Of a stretch of 64,000 nucleotides of DNA, positions 9,710 to 19,426 are shown one piece after another. Position numbers and translations under genes: made by a program. How positions within the stretch are numbered: the stretch's first letter is position 1; each line of letters begins with the position of its first letter. Source of the stretch: Euglena gracilis (Eukaryota; Euglenida; Euglenophyceae; Euglenales); the NCBI GenBank assembly GCA_039621445.1, contig CP154954.1:32403455-32467454 (forward strand), read 5' to 3'. The notes under the pieces were generated by a model. The model was not told where the DNA came from, ran no database searches, and worked only from the letters and a program-made list of their open reading frames with translations.

Positions 9710-9964
9710 GCAAAGATGAGATACCAATCTCACATCCCATCCCTCCAAAAAAAAAACCGCAAGCACACACAAAACACACACACACACACACACCAGCCAC
9801 CACGCCCTCCGCCTCTCACCCCCAACGCACCTCATCCGCCAAGTTTCCCCTCGTCCCTCCGTCTTCGCTGCTACCAAGACCGCTCGGCTTTACACGCCTT
9901 CTCCTGTACCTCTACCTCTGACAGACTGCTGCTTCCGCTTCTGTATATAGCCCTCCCCCTGAGC
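9710..9964 (+). other. 3' UTR of element F with AC-repeat
   Basis: It contains an (AC)n tract around 9764-9793 and a C/T-rich stretch, then TGTATATAGCC at 9941-9951, which is also part of the extended conserved tail. Confidence 0.6.
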
Positions 9965-10245
9965 ACTCAAATCCAGTAAACCCCCCCCCCAAATAACCCC
10001 CCCCCCCCCCGTTTGTTATTTGGGCACCCGAACTGGGGTCCCAGGGGGGGTGTTATTTGGGGGGTGTTATTTTTACATGGAAAACCAAAGGAAAACAGGG
10101 GGGGGGGTGTTATTTGGGCGCTCGAATCGGCCCCGAGGGGGGGGGGGGTTATTTAGGGGGGGGTGTTATTTGGGGGGGGGGGGTGTTATTTGGGGGGGGG
10201 TTTAGGCTGTGCCACTAGTCGGTGGACTCGGCTCGCCCCACCACC
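9945..10245 (+). repeat. Conserved retroelement 3' tail, copy T5, split by an insertion
   Basis: The first part ends CACTCAAATCCAGTA at 9978. The second part resumes TAGGCTGTGCCACTAG at 10203 and runs to CCACCACCG near 10245. Joining the two across one TA restores the tail exactly as in the uninterrupted copies. Confidence 0.85.
9979..10202 (+). mobile_element. 224-bp MITE with poly-C/poly-G terminal inverted repeats, TA duplication
   Basis: Termini are AACCCCCCCCCCAAATAAC on the left and the inverse GTTATTTGGGGGGGGGTT on the right. It is flanked by TA at 9977-9978 and TA at 10203-10204. Internal GTTATTTGGG motifs recur several times, two of them followed by similar GC(A/G)C(C/T)CGAA blocks. 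It encodes no protein. The TA target duplication is characteristic of Tc1/mariner-type transposition, so it is presumably mobilised in trans. Confidence 0.85.
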
Positions 10246-10311
10246 GTGTCCTTCTCCAGTGAGAAGAAGGCTGCAAGTCGTCTTTTTTTTTCCACATGAG
10301 ACAAAAGTACT

Positions 10312-10368
10312 GTGGTGGGGCGAACCGAATCCACCGACCAGTGGCACAGCCTACTGGATTTGAGTGTT
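10312..10368 (-). repeat. Conserved retroelement 3' tail, copy T6
   Basis: Minus-sense copy with GGTGGGGCGAACCGAATCC and CAGCCTACTGGATTTGAG, then GGCTATGGACAGATGGGG. It faces the plus-sense tail T5 about 65 bp away. Confidence 0.85.
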
Positions 10369-10473
10369 CCGAGGAGACAGGGGCTATGGACAGATGGGGG
10401 AACCCCATGGATAGGCAGAGGTATCGACTGTCGCAGGGCTCAGCGGGTGGAAAACGGGCAAGGCCCATCTTCA
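10369..10473 (-). other. Short 3' UTR of X1
   Basis: Non-coding interval between the shared tail and the long minus-strand reading frame. Confidence 0.4.
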
Positions 10474-12021
10474 TTATAAAGTATAAAGCGCAGGGGGATG
10501 ACAGGGTGAGGAGGTTCGCGGTGCGTGGGAGAAAGTGGGTGAGGAGGGGGTTGGAGGGGAGGGAGGGTAAGGTGCCCGCGGGCAGCGGCAGTAGAGGCTT
10601 GTGCCTGTAGCGTTGAACCGTATTTCCGTGTTCTGGGAGCAGTGGCTGCTTCGTAGGCTGTCTTGGTGCGCCCTCTGTGCCGGGAATGCCGGTAGCGGAT
10701 GAATGCCTTTGTGTATCGTTTGCGCCGATGGCCTCGCCCTTTGGGCGGCCATCTGCGTCGTGCCTTGTCCTGATCTTTTGTCGGAGGTAGATGAGCCGCC
10801 GGTGAAGACGTGTAGTGGCCAGCCGGGGTCAGCCGGGTCGAGGTCCGTGTTGCTGGTATCGCTGTCAGATGTTAGACATAGTGAATCAGCGAAGCACATG
10901 CTTCGGTCGTAGCAACTGAGTGATCTGCTTGAACAGGGCCATGCCAAGCTCTGGTAGCTCTCAGCCTGCCGCGTCAAACGCACGTCGCCTTGATCCCAGG
11001 AGGTCGATCGTTCGATCAGTCTTGTCAGCAGCTTGGCGCTCTCCGGGCCCAGGCCTCCCCATGTCCCAAATGCCAGCGTGGCAAAGGACCAGCCCCCGTT
11101 TCGGCACAATATGTAGTACTTGGCGTGCTTTGCGGTCTCCTTCCGTCTGAGGAAGGTTCTCCATCGTTCCCTGGACGCTGTCCTCTCAGCAGACTGCCAG
11201 CCGTGTGCAACCGCGATGTCTACCGCGGTCGGTTTCCCGTCTTGCCATGTTGCCAGCAACAGGTCCGCTGGTCGCAGGGAGGCGTCTGGCTGGTTTGGTA
11301 CTGGCACCTCGCGTTGGACACTCTGGCCGTTCGCGGACAGGAGGTTGAATAAGGCTTCCTGAACGGCGTTGTGTCGGCTTGCAAAGTTGTTCCGAATGCA
11401 GCACATGTCGTGATCCCCGTGGATGTCTGCCACAGAATGGCACCCCGCGCACGTGGTTGGCGTGTCAGCCAGGGGCAGCCCAAGCCACCACTTCAGGCCA
11501 AGGCAGTAGTCGGCGGGCTCAATCACCGTGTGCAGAGCCTCATTGGGGGCTGCTGCCATCCAGCCGTGGCCGATACCGTTGAGCTGTTCCATAAGACGTG
11601 TCTGGTCCCTTGCAGACCACGTGGCGATGAGGGCGTCCACATGGGCCTTGGATAGTTGGGTCTGCCACCATTTCTGCGAGGTGTCATTTGCCGACGCAGA
11701 GGCGAAGGCTGCTGATGCTGTCAGCCGGTTGCTCTCAGGGTGACGGGTGCCGAGGACGGAGCCAATGTCACTGGCGGCTTGCTGGCACAGCCGGTCGTCC
11801 GGGTCGGCCGCGTAGCTTGGACATGCGACCCGCTTATGTCCATGTGTGTAGAACTGGCACAGGGCGGCGGTACGGGCTGCTGCTTGGTGGGAGGCGGGAA
11901 TACGAAGGCCACACCCACCTTGTGACAGCGGTAGCGAGGCCTGCAGGCTGTGGTCTGTGCTGAGGGCTTGGCCGATGATGTCCTCAAAGGCACCGAAGAT
12001 CGTCTCACTGCACCGAATCAC
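10474..12021 (-). pseudogene. RT thumb, knuckle and endonuclease of X1 (515-codon open frame)
   Basis: In order: LPLSQGGCGLRIPASHQAAA (thumb, equivalent to LPVRHGGLGIRDP of E), ATWSARDQTRL, CAGCHSVADIHGDHDMCC (knuckle), SRHNAVQEALF, and LRPADLLLATWQDGKPTAVD (PD-(D/E)XK core). About 140 Ser/Pro-rich C-terminal codons have no counterpart in E or F and are probably readthrough into the 3' UTR. The frame is long because X is less decayed than C, but the RT proper lies upstream in another frame. Confidence 0.8.
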
Positions 12022-12885
12022 TTCACCCTGCGCCTGGTAGGGATCAGAGGCGCGCAGGAGGTGGTTAACTCTGCAGCCGTCCAGTCAAGACCTCAGGATG
12101 TGGTGCGCCAGCTGGGGGTCAGTGACCGAGGTGACTAGGTCCGCAGCTGTTCCAGCTTGGTTGTTGCCTCCGTCCATGCTGCCACTGTGTGCCCTGCCGT
12201 GGTTGGGAAGTCGACGGGGCAGCCCAGGACAGTGATCCCAGAGCCCTCGACCCAGGGTACAACTTGAACCTTCTCGCGGTCAGGGAGTGCGCCAGCAGCC
12301 GGACCCCATACGACGCATTTCGCCGGGTTCAATTGGACCCCGTTGCGTGCGCCTTCGGTCCGCAGGAACTCGAGGCACTTCTGCAAAGCCCAGGGCTCAC
12401 CGACAAGCACCCCATCATCCAGGTACCATGAGGACCAGAGCAACTCTGCTTGCTGGCTGATGGTCTCGCTGATGGTGTGGAGGCCCACTGCAAAGCCGAT
12501 GGGTCCCAGGGGGCAACGCTGGTGTGTGCCTCTCGTGGAGTGGAGCACGCGTCCTCCGCTGAACAACGGTGCCGGCTGGCCGTAGGCGAAGCGCAGGTAG
12601 TTGAAAAGCGCTGGAGTGCGCGTTTGCGCTTCTTGTAGAAGGACATTTCTGTCCGGTGTGAAGGCGTTCTTCAGGTCCACCTGAAGAATGGCCCAGTTCC
12701 CCTGCGGATCCAGTTTCCGGACCAGACTCTGGGTTGCCATGGCGACGGATTCGGACGCATTGGGGACCCCAACCCCTACCTGCAGGGGACTCAGCCGGCC
12801 CACTTAGTCCTTGGCGGCGCCGGTGTGTAGGAGGAGGGCTTTCCCAACCAATCGCCGAAGGGGAATCGCGCTTACCTGCCGTGAC
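12022..12885 (-). pseudogene. RT core of X1
   Basis: From about 12,885 the minus strand reads LRRLVGKALLLHTG (near a stop), SPLQVGVGVPNASE, ILQVDLKNAF (motif A), GTHQRCPLGPIGFAVGLHT (motif B; relatives have QGDP) and WYLDDGVLVG (catalytic, 12414-12425). A 1-bp difference from X2 near 12,150 ends the frame early. Farther down, the Cys of the conserved (R)xCLD motif is a TGA in both X1 and X2. It is non-functional as read. Confidence 0.8.
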
Positions 12886-12889
12886 TCCC

Positions 12890-13845
12890 CGGTGCACCGT
12901 GGACCACATTATGATCAACCTGGTGGACAACTCCCCTATTGCCGAGCGCCCACCAAGACGGGCCGATGGAGCCTCTTGTCCTGCGGGGACATTGAAAGCA
13001 ACCCAGGTCCGCCGGGAGGCAGAAAGAGGTCAGCCACGTCGGTTGTCGTGTCCGCGGAGGCGCCTCGTGACAGCACAAAACGATTTAGCACACCCAGCTG
13101 ACGACACACCCGCGGCTGTGGTGGTCGACCAAAGCGGAAAGAACTCTGACCTCCGTCACGGTGGCCCGCCCGGAATCACCATCCCGCCCCAGCCGGCCAA
13201 CCTCCAGGAGGTCTTCCTCTGCCGCGCAAACACGGTCCTTCATGTGCCTGCGGCCAACCAACGTGACGTGTCCGAGACCCTCTCCAATGTCATAGAGGAA
13301 TACGTCAGCAGGCCAACCATGGACAGCCTGTTCGCCACCCTCGCCTTCCCCAAACTGGTGCTTCGGACAGTCCAAAGTGCGGGGCGTGAGGCCGATGAGG
13401 ACATCTCCACCGCGATCAGGCGGCGCGTCCAACTGTTCCGGCAAGGGGACAATGGAACGCTGATGACAGCGCTGAGAAGCGCCACCCGCCTCCCACCAGC
13501 GTCCATCGAGACGCGGGCAGCCAAAAGAGCACGCACCGAGCCCGCCGCCATACCGGCCGCTGTTCTCCGCCGTGCCCGCACGTTGGTGGGGGAAGGGGCC
13601 CCTGCGAAGGCCCTGCAAGTTCTCTTGTTCGAAGGAACCCACCGCTCTTCCGATCCGGCTGTCTGGGTCAAACTGCAGGAGTTGCATCCCGCTGGACGCC
13701 CAGTAAGCCTCAATGCGCTGCCCGGCGAAGTACCACCGTTCCCGGATGGTAAACAGGTGCGGTGGAAGGAGCTCCTCAGGGACGCAATACTCCGTTTCCC
13801 TCGGACCTCCTCGCCGGGCCCTTCTGGTTTGCGCCCTTGCGCCTT
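12890..13845 (+). pseudogene. Inverted 5' part of X1: 2A-bearing N-terminus and RT N-terminal extension
   Basis: One frame carries LLSCGDIESNPGP (12973-13011). After a frame change it reads VFLCRANTVLHVPAANQRDV, MDSLFATLAFPKLVL, RRARTLVGEGAPAKALQVLL and SSPGPSGLRP, where homology stops near 13,835. The same segments in the same order lie between the last 2A and the RT in E. The open frame extends upstream to 12,734 but that part is antisense RT and was excluded. Confidence 0.75.
12973..13011 (+). other. 2A ribosome-skipping motif, X1
   Basis: LLSCGDIESNPGP fits the 2A consensus fully. Confidence 0.85.
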
Positions 13846-13914
13846 GCCGCCTTATTTTTTTTTTGGATTACTCTGGTGTGCTGGGTTCGGCCGAAGTCCT
13901 GTGCGGGTGAGAGT
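13846..13914. other. Poly-T flank and 25-bp end of an E-type tail at the array junction
   Basis: A T10-11 run and GGATTACTCTGGTGTGCTGG are followed by GCCGAAGTCCTGTGCGGGTG and AGAGT. The same sequence stands at 39,602-39,663, where it continues into the complete 3' end of E1. Here it is cut after AGAGT by the start of the 5.1-kb repeat array. Confidence 0.7.
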
Positions 13915-14279
13915 TGTCGGCTGCCGCTGGCGTCGGCAGCCAAAAATTTCCCAGAAAATTCCCAAAAACCCCAGTAGGAATATCCAAAGCAAGTCAACCG
14001 CCACGCGAGTGGAATTGGAACACCAGCAAATTCCAGCAAGAATTTGAGAATTCGAATTGAGAATCACAAGAGCACAAAAGTCAATTGAAAATTGAAAGAT
14101 CAAAAAGGACAATTCAATTATCCAAGGAAATCAAGGCATTCACTTCCACATTCTTTCTCCCACTCAACACCTGAATTCAAAGGTACTTGCCCACCCTCTC
14201 AAGCCCCAGGTTTGTTGTGCTCTGCTGTTTGATCCTAAGTAGGTGGGTTGGTTTTGTCCTTGTTCACCTTTTGATCCAA

Positions 14280-15586
14280 ATGTTTGAAAAGTCAAAACAG
14301 TGGAGGCTAAAAACGATCCTACGCGGGGAGACAGGGGGACCTGGGTCGGGGGTGCACACCTCACCCCCATTACCGCCTGTGGATTTATTTGAAAACGGTG
14401 CCCAACTAGCCAAAGGCCCTGGCCTGAGCCCACCAGGGCCAGAAAAGGGAAATTGTGGCCCCAGCGAAAGCAGCAGCCCCCCCGGGCGAGCAGGGTCCCC
14501 CAAGACCCCCAACATGGTACGCAGAGGTGGCTTCACTGACTCTGTCAGTGAAGAATTTTTAGATTCTGTTGATGACAAAGAATTCAAGGAATACAGTGAC
14601 CAATTCAAATTGTTGGGAATTGAATTCAGTGATACCCAAACAGAGGAACAAAGAAAAAGGGAGGCCGAACTTCTGGCGTCTCAGAGGGAGTTTTGGAAAC
14701 TCAGATGTGAAGCAGCCATTGGACATTCTCATGGCCCTGACTCATCTTCTCCATGTCAATCTTGTAAACCGTCAGGGGTAAGCCCAACAAGCTCACTGCC
14801 AGGAGAACCTGAAGTTAAACAAGAAAGTTTTGACCCTTGTCCAAATGTTTTGCAAATGAGAGTTGTGCGGTGTGAATCTGAATCTGGACAGCTGAGTGTC
14901 AAATCAGACAGTGTGGAAACTTCAGAGGTCACAAAACCTGAAACTTTTTATGACCCTTCGGATGAGTGGTGGCAAAAAGTTGAGGCAGGTATCACAGAAT
15001 TGTTTTCAAACACTTTTTCCCTGAACGAGAGGCTGACGAAACTGGAGGAAGTGCCCAGCCAAAGTGAGTCCAGCCACTTGGAGGGACGGATGGCTGAAAT
15101 TGAAACCCGTCTGAGAAATTTGGCAGATGGTTTTCATGACCTTTTGACACGAACTTGCAGTGAAATTGAACACCTTTTTCTGAAAGCATCCAGTCCCTGT
15201 GTGAGAAGAGCGAGGCTCTGTCAAAACGGCTGGAGAGTGAAGAAAAGATTCTGGAGGAACGGCTGAAAATGTTTGAAATCACTGAAAAGTTACAGCCCAG
15301 TGAAAAATTTCCAAGTCCAGAAAATTTTGTGCCTGCGAACCTGACTTCTGGACATGTCACAAATTTGCAGCCGTCATCAGTGTCTTCTGAGAAATCTTCC
15401 TCAGATTTTGCCGCACAGCCAAGAAAATTAAGACAGACAAAAAAATTCTGGAGGCCTGCCAAAAGCAGTTGGAACGACTTTCCGTTTTTGAGACCAAGTT
15501 GGTTTCAAGATTGGTGGGGTTGGGACTGTCATTTAAATCCCTGGAACAGCTGGTGGTGGTTTCCACCGCATCACTGGTGGTGGTGA
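14280..15586 (+). pseudogene. Trp-tail coiled-coil protein, unit 1 (frameshifted)
   Basis: From ATG 14280 (MFEKSKQWRLKTILRG) the frame runs 328 codons and then leaves register at about 15174. The intact units have a G after GAACACC that is missing here. The remainder (MFEITEKLQPSEKF to the Trp-rich end) continues in another frame to the stop at 15586. The N-terminal 80 residues are Pro/Gly-rich; then comes MVRRGGFTDSVSEEF, an acidic helical part, a CQSCK motif, a coiled coil (NERLTKLEE to EERLKMFE) and the Trp tail. The function is unknown. Unit 1 lacks the upstream region with the TATA-like motif that precedes the later units. Confidence 0.75.
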
Positions 15587-18500
15587 TTTTTTGAGGTCTT
15601 TTCACAGGTCTAACCACTGACTGGCACCGCACAGCACTTTACAGATCAGTATGTTTTTGTGGTTTGCTTGTGGCTTTGTGATTGTTTTGTGATACGTTTT
15701 TCATGGTGATCTGGTGTTGGAGGCAGATGCGTAATCAGCCAGAAGTTTAAATCTGGATTTTCAGTTTACAGAGTTTGGCTTATGGAAAAACAGCCAAGAC
15801 AAACATTTTGAATCTGGTTTCTGGGGTGCTTGCTTTTCCCCAGTTGCTTTCCACTTAAATGGAGACGCCCAGCCACGATGCTTGGGAATTTCTCCTAGTG
15901 TTCAGGCAGCCAGATCAATGATCTTTCAGTTTCAGTTTCAGAGTTTTCAGTTTTCGGTTCTTGTCCCAAATGTCATTTGGGGTGGGGCACGGCATTGACA
16001 TGTGTCACCATCCCCGACGGGGACAAATCAGACATTTCAGGTTGGAATTTTGGTTTGTGTTTTTGCTGGTCCCTTTTGTCACGGGACAGTTTTTCCAGAG
16101 AGAAACTTACCCCCGGACAGGGACATATGTTGGAGAATCGGCACAGTTTTTTGGTATTTTTCAGTCCAGTTTTATTGTGGTTTTCGAGTGTGGCAGCCCA
16201 GCAGTCCTGTGGCAGGTTTTATCTGGGTTTTTGCCAAATCCTGAGGCAGGGGAGACCTCTAATGGACCACTCGAACCAAAAAGGTTTTTGGAAAGCGCGC
16301 AAAGAGGGGTTCCGAGGGTGGGGCTAGACCCAGGCCAGGAATAAACACCCCTGTGGCCACCCATCTAAGGGCTCAGGAAACAGTTTTCAGTTTTTCAGTC
16401 TTGGGAACCAAGGTGGATTAACCCCAGGAGGAAAAGACACCCCTGAGGAAAATTCATTTTTGGGCCCAGCAGTGGCATCATCAGTGGCATTCAGTTCAGT
16501 TTTTCAGTGAAAAATCTGTTGATCTGTGGGTAACACTTTCTGCGGCATTTTTTCGGCTGTGGAGTTTGCTTGAGGGAGAAAAACTCAGAAGTGGGGGACG
16601 CCTCACAATGCAAAACTCCCAATGGTAATTTTTGCAGTTTGAGACTTGCTTATACAGTTTTCGTGTGACCCATTTGATGGATCAAGATACAGATTTTAAG
16701 TGCCGTTTTGGTTCAGAGTTCAGTGGCATTTTCAGGTTCGGTTCAGTGAGAAAATTCAGAAATCTGCCTTCTGTGTTGCCAGTGGTGAATTTTGTGCGTG
16801 TGTGTGTGCCTTGTCATGCAGGTTCAAGCAGCAATCACGAAATGAAGGAGCAAAGCAGTCAAGTTATCAAGGATTTTGACTGAATTTATTGAATTCAAAG
16901 ACTTCAACAGTTTGCAAAGAATTGACTTCAAAGACTGGGATGAACATTTCGATGAGATGAGAACCGATTTCAATGACATCAATGGGACCCAAGCAATTGA
17001 ATCACATGATTACGATTGGCATGATTACAATTGTGGATCGTTTATGGAATCCCAGAATGGTGGGTACATTTATTTTACTGAAGTGCTGGGGAGAGAAGCT
17101 TAACGACCTCAAGAGCCTGCAGTGGGCAGTGGCCCGATGCACGGCCAAAGCCCAGGTCCAGGCCCAGGTTGGCTGCTCCCACAGCGCTGAATCAGATTTT
17201 TCATGTTTTTGGGTCTCAGGATTTTGCATGTGGTTTGGAGCCATTTTTTCTCCCTCCTCGTGCAGCTGGGGGGGGGGGGGGCTGTGTTGAGCCCTGTTTT
17301 TGTTGGTGTGGTGGATCAAAATCAGTTTTGGCTTTACGGTTGGAATTTTTTGACTCAGAATTGGATACCCCTGTGAGACGTTTGGGTGGGGACAGGAATG
17401 CATCATATTGTGACCGTGATTGTTTTGGTCACACCCCAGATGTGACGGGGTTTGATGAAATTTCCATTTTCCCCATTTTATTTGTCGAATGGGGATTCTG
17501 ATTTTGCAGCCAGGAATTTTTAACCCATGGCCCTCCCCACATTGGTTGACGGTGGGGGGGGGGGCGTCATTGTGAAGGCCCGTCCTTTGACATGTGTGAG
17601 ATTTCAGTCGGTTTGGATATTACGGCCCAGGTTTGTGATTTTTTGTTTGGAAGCTGAAGCCAGATTGACCTCCATGGCCCCATGTGACTGGGGGGGGGGG
17701 GCAGCGAAAAATCGCTTTGGCTGAGAAAATTGGATTTGAATTTTCAGTATTTTTGAGTTTGCCATGTCATTTGACCCCCATTGCCCCGTGTGATTGGGGG
17801 GGGGGGGGCAGTGAATTTAAATTGGCAAGCCGGATTTATTGGTTTTACGGCTCCAGTGAATCGGTTGGACCCACAGCTGGGCCGGATGGCCTGGCCCCTC
17901 AACAACGGTATGCTGCTGGATGCTTTTGTTTGGGTTGGTTGTTCTCAGCTGGATGTCAGAGGTTGGAATTCTGGATTGGATTTTGTTGAGGGCTTTTGTA
18001 GGCCCTGTGTTGGACCCAGATTTTTGATTTTTTGATGATTTTTGTTCCTGGAGGATTTTTACACAAAGAGTTGGAAAAAGCCTGGGATTTTAATAATTTT
18101 TCTGGTGGACGACAAAACGAGTTGGAGCTTTAGAACTCAGTTTTTTGATTCGGTTTGGATAATGGATATTGGTCAAAGGCATTTTTTCATGGAACACAGC
18201 TTGGAGGCATCCGAACTCGGGGGGGGGGGGGGGACCCTGGACCGCAGATGACCCCTCCTCCGTCCATAGGCCCTGTTGTGGGCCAATGAAAAAAAAAACC
18301 AGCCACGTGGGCACTAAAGCCCTGTGATATAGTGGCTGTGGGCCAATGTGAAGCCCTGTTCTCTTTGCGTTCAAAAAAGTCAGCCCAGTCATTTTCGGTT
18401 GGAATGAATGACAAGGAAGTGAGCGTGCACACACACAAAACACACAACCGCACACGCACACGAACCCGCACACCCATTGTACACTATTCCATATGACCGC

Positions 18501-19061
18501 TTACCCTCTCACTTTTCACTTTTGCTTACCATTTGCCTTTTTCTTACCCAACTGTCCCGAATTGGAAAGGAATGCCTAGGTTTCTCTTTTTCTTTTCCCC
18601 ACACAAGTCATTTTCTGAGGCGCTGTTGGCCAAAGTCCCTGATTTTTTTTAAAGAAATCGACAAATGAAGTCTCACACAATGAAAGCTGCCAAAAAGGAT
18701 TTTCACCAAGGGGGGCAGCGTGGGACTTAGGCCTTGGGGTGGAGTGCCCAGAGTTTGTTTCGTTTGGAATCGTTTTTCAGATTTGTGTTCAAAGACCCGT
18801 TTCCCCATGCTTGTCGGAGGAAAGGGGTGGGGGGCTTCCCCCGTAGACCTCATTTTTCAGAGTCCCCCAAGGTGCCCGATATTATGGCTGGGGCGGGGGT
18901 CCGACTCGTAACACAGATTTTCAAAAAAAAAAGCGACAGGACCCGTTTCAAAAAAAAACAGAATTTTCGCCCCCCACAAAAAAAATCATTTTCACTCTCC
19001 CCGGTTTTGTTCGGGGGGGGGGGCAGAAAAACGGGTCCGACTAACGTCGCAAGGGAGGGGG
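15587..19061 (+). other. Non-coding half of unit 1
   Basis: About 3.5 kb without a convincing long gene. It contains a candidate 3' splice site TTGTCATGCAG ending near 16,821 with a short open exon (to 16,883), an acidic 75-codon frame (16876-17103, TTG start only), several G runs at fixed positions (17,267, 17,560, 17,690, 17,796, 18,220, 19,010), a CA-rich tract (18,430-18,475), and a degenerate TATA region with pyrimidine-rich sequence (18,480-18,560) placed like a promoter for unit 2. A 127-codon frame at 15961-16344 is not preserved in units 3 and 4. Confidence 0.6.
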
Positions 19062-19426
19062 TGTCGGCTGCCGCTGGCGTCGGCAGCCAAAAATTTCCCA
19101 GAAAATTCCCAAAAACCACAGTAGGAATATCCAAAGCAAGTCAACCGCCACGCGAGTGGAATTGGAACACCAGCAAATTCCAGCAAGAATTTGAGAATTC
19201 GAATTGAGAATCACAAGAGCACAAAAGTCAATTGAAAATTGAAAGATCAAAAAGGACAATTGAATTATCCAAGGAAATCAATTCATTCATTTCCACATTC
19301 TTTCTCCCACTCAACACCTGAATTCAAAGGTACTTGCCCACCCTCTCAAGCCCCAGGTTTGTTGTGCTCTGCTGTTTGATCCTAAGTAGGTGGGTTGGTT
19401 TTGTCCTTGCTCACCTTTTGATCCAA

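Larger units (their letters stand above)
6376..10245 (+). mobile_element. Non-LTR retrotransposon F
   Basis: Plus-strand element with an N-terminal tandem-repeat ORF ending in a 2A peptide, a deleted linker/RT-N region, an RT with intact YLDD, a knuckle and endonuclease, a 3' UTR, and the shared tail split by a MITE. Frames are broken at several points, so it is not intact. The left boundary is uncertain; an unrelated-looking 70 bp separates the RT fragment from the first ATG. Confidence 0.75.
10312..13845 (-). mobile_element. Non-LTR retrotransposon X1 with inverted 5' part
   Basis: The 3' part (12,880 down to the tail at 10,312) is on the minus strand. The 5' part, with 2A and RT N-terminus, lies head-to-head on the plus strand (12,890-13,845). 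The inverted piece stops at GPSGLRP and the minus piece starts at the following RT finger (LRRLVGK), so about 80 residues are missing between them. This is the arrangement expected from twin priming. A near-identical copy (X2) lies at 36,962-39,600. Confidence 0.75.

Noticed and set aside
9941-9951. TGTATATAGCC as a promoter TATA box
   Set aside because: It belongs to the extended conserved 3' tail and no gene follows at promoter distance.
10204-10245. Shared tail considered as a tRNA-derived SINE head (GGTTCGCC resembling a B box)
   Set aside because: No convincing A box at the right distance and no tRNA fold; it is consistently a terminal block of RT elements.
12415-12930. 171-codon minus-strand frame across the inversion point of X1
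   Set aside because: Out of frame with the RT motifs; an Arg/Pro-rich shadow.
15961-16344. 127-codon frame identical in units 1 and 2
   Set aside because: Identity reflects recent duplication. The frame is broken in units 3 and 4 by indels not divisible by three.
16876-17103. Acidic 75-codon frame after the candidate acceptor
   Set aside because: Starts only with TTG, is out of frame with the candidate exon, and is not kept in units 3 and 4. Mentioned only as part of the non-coding half.
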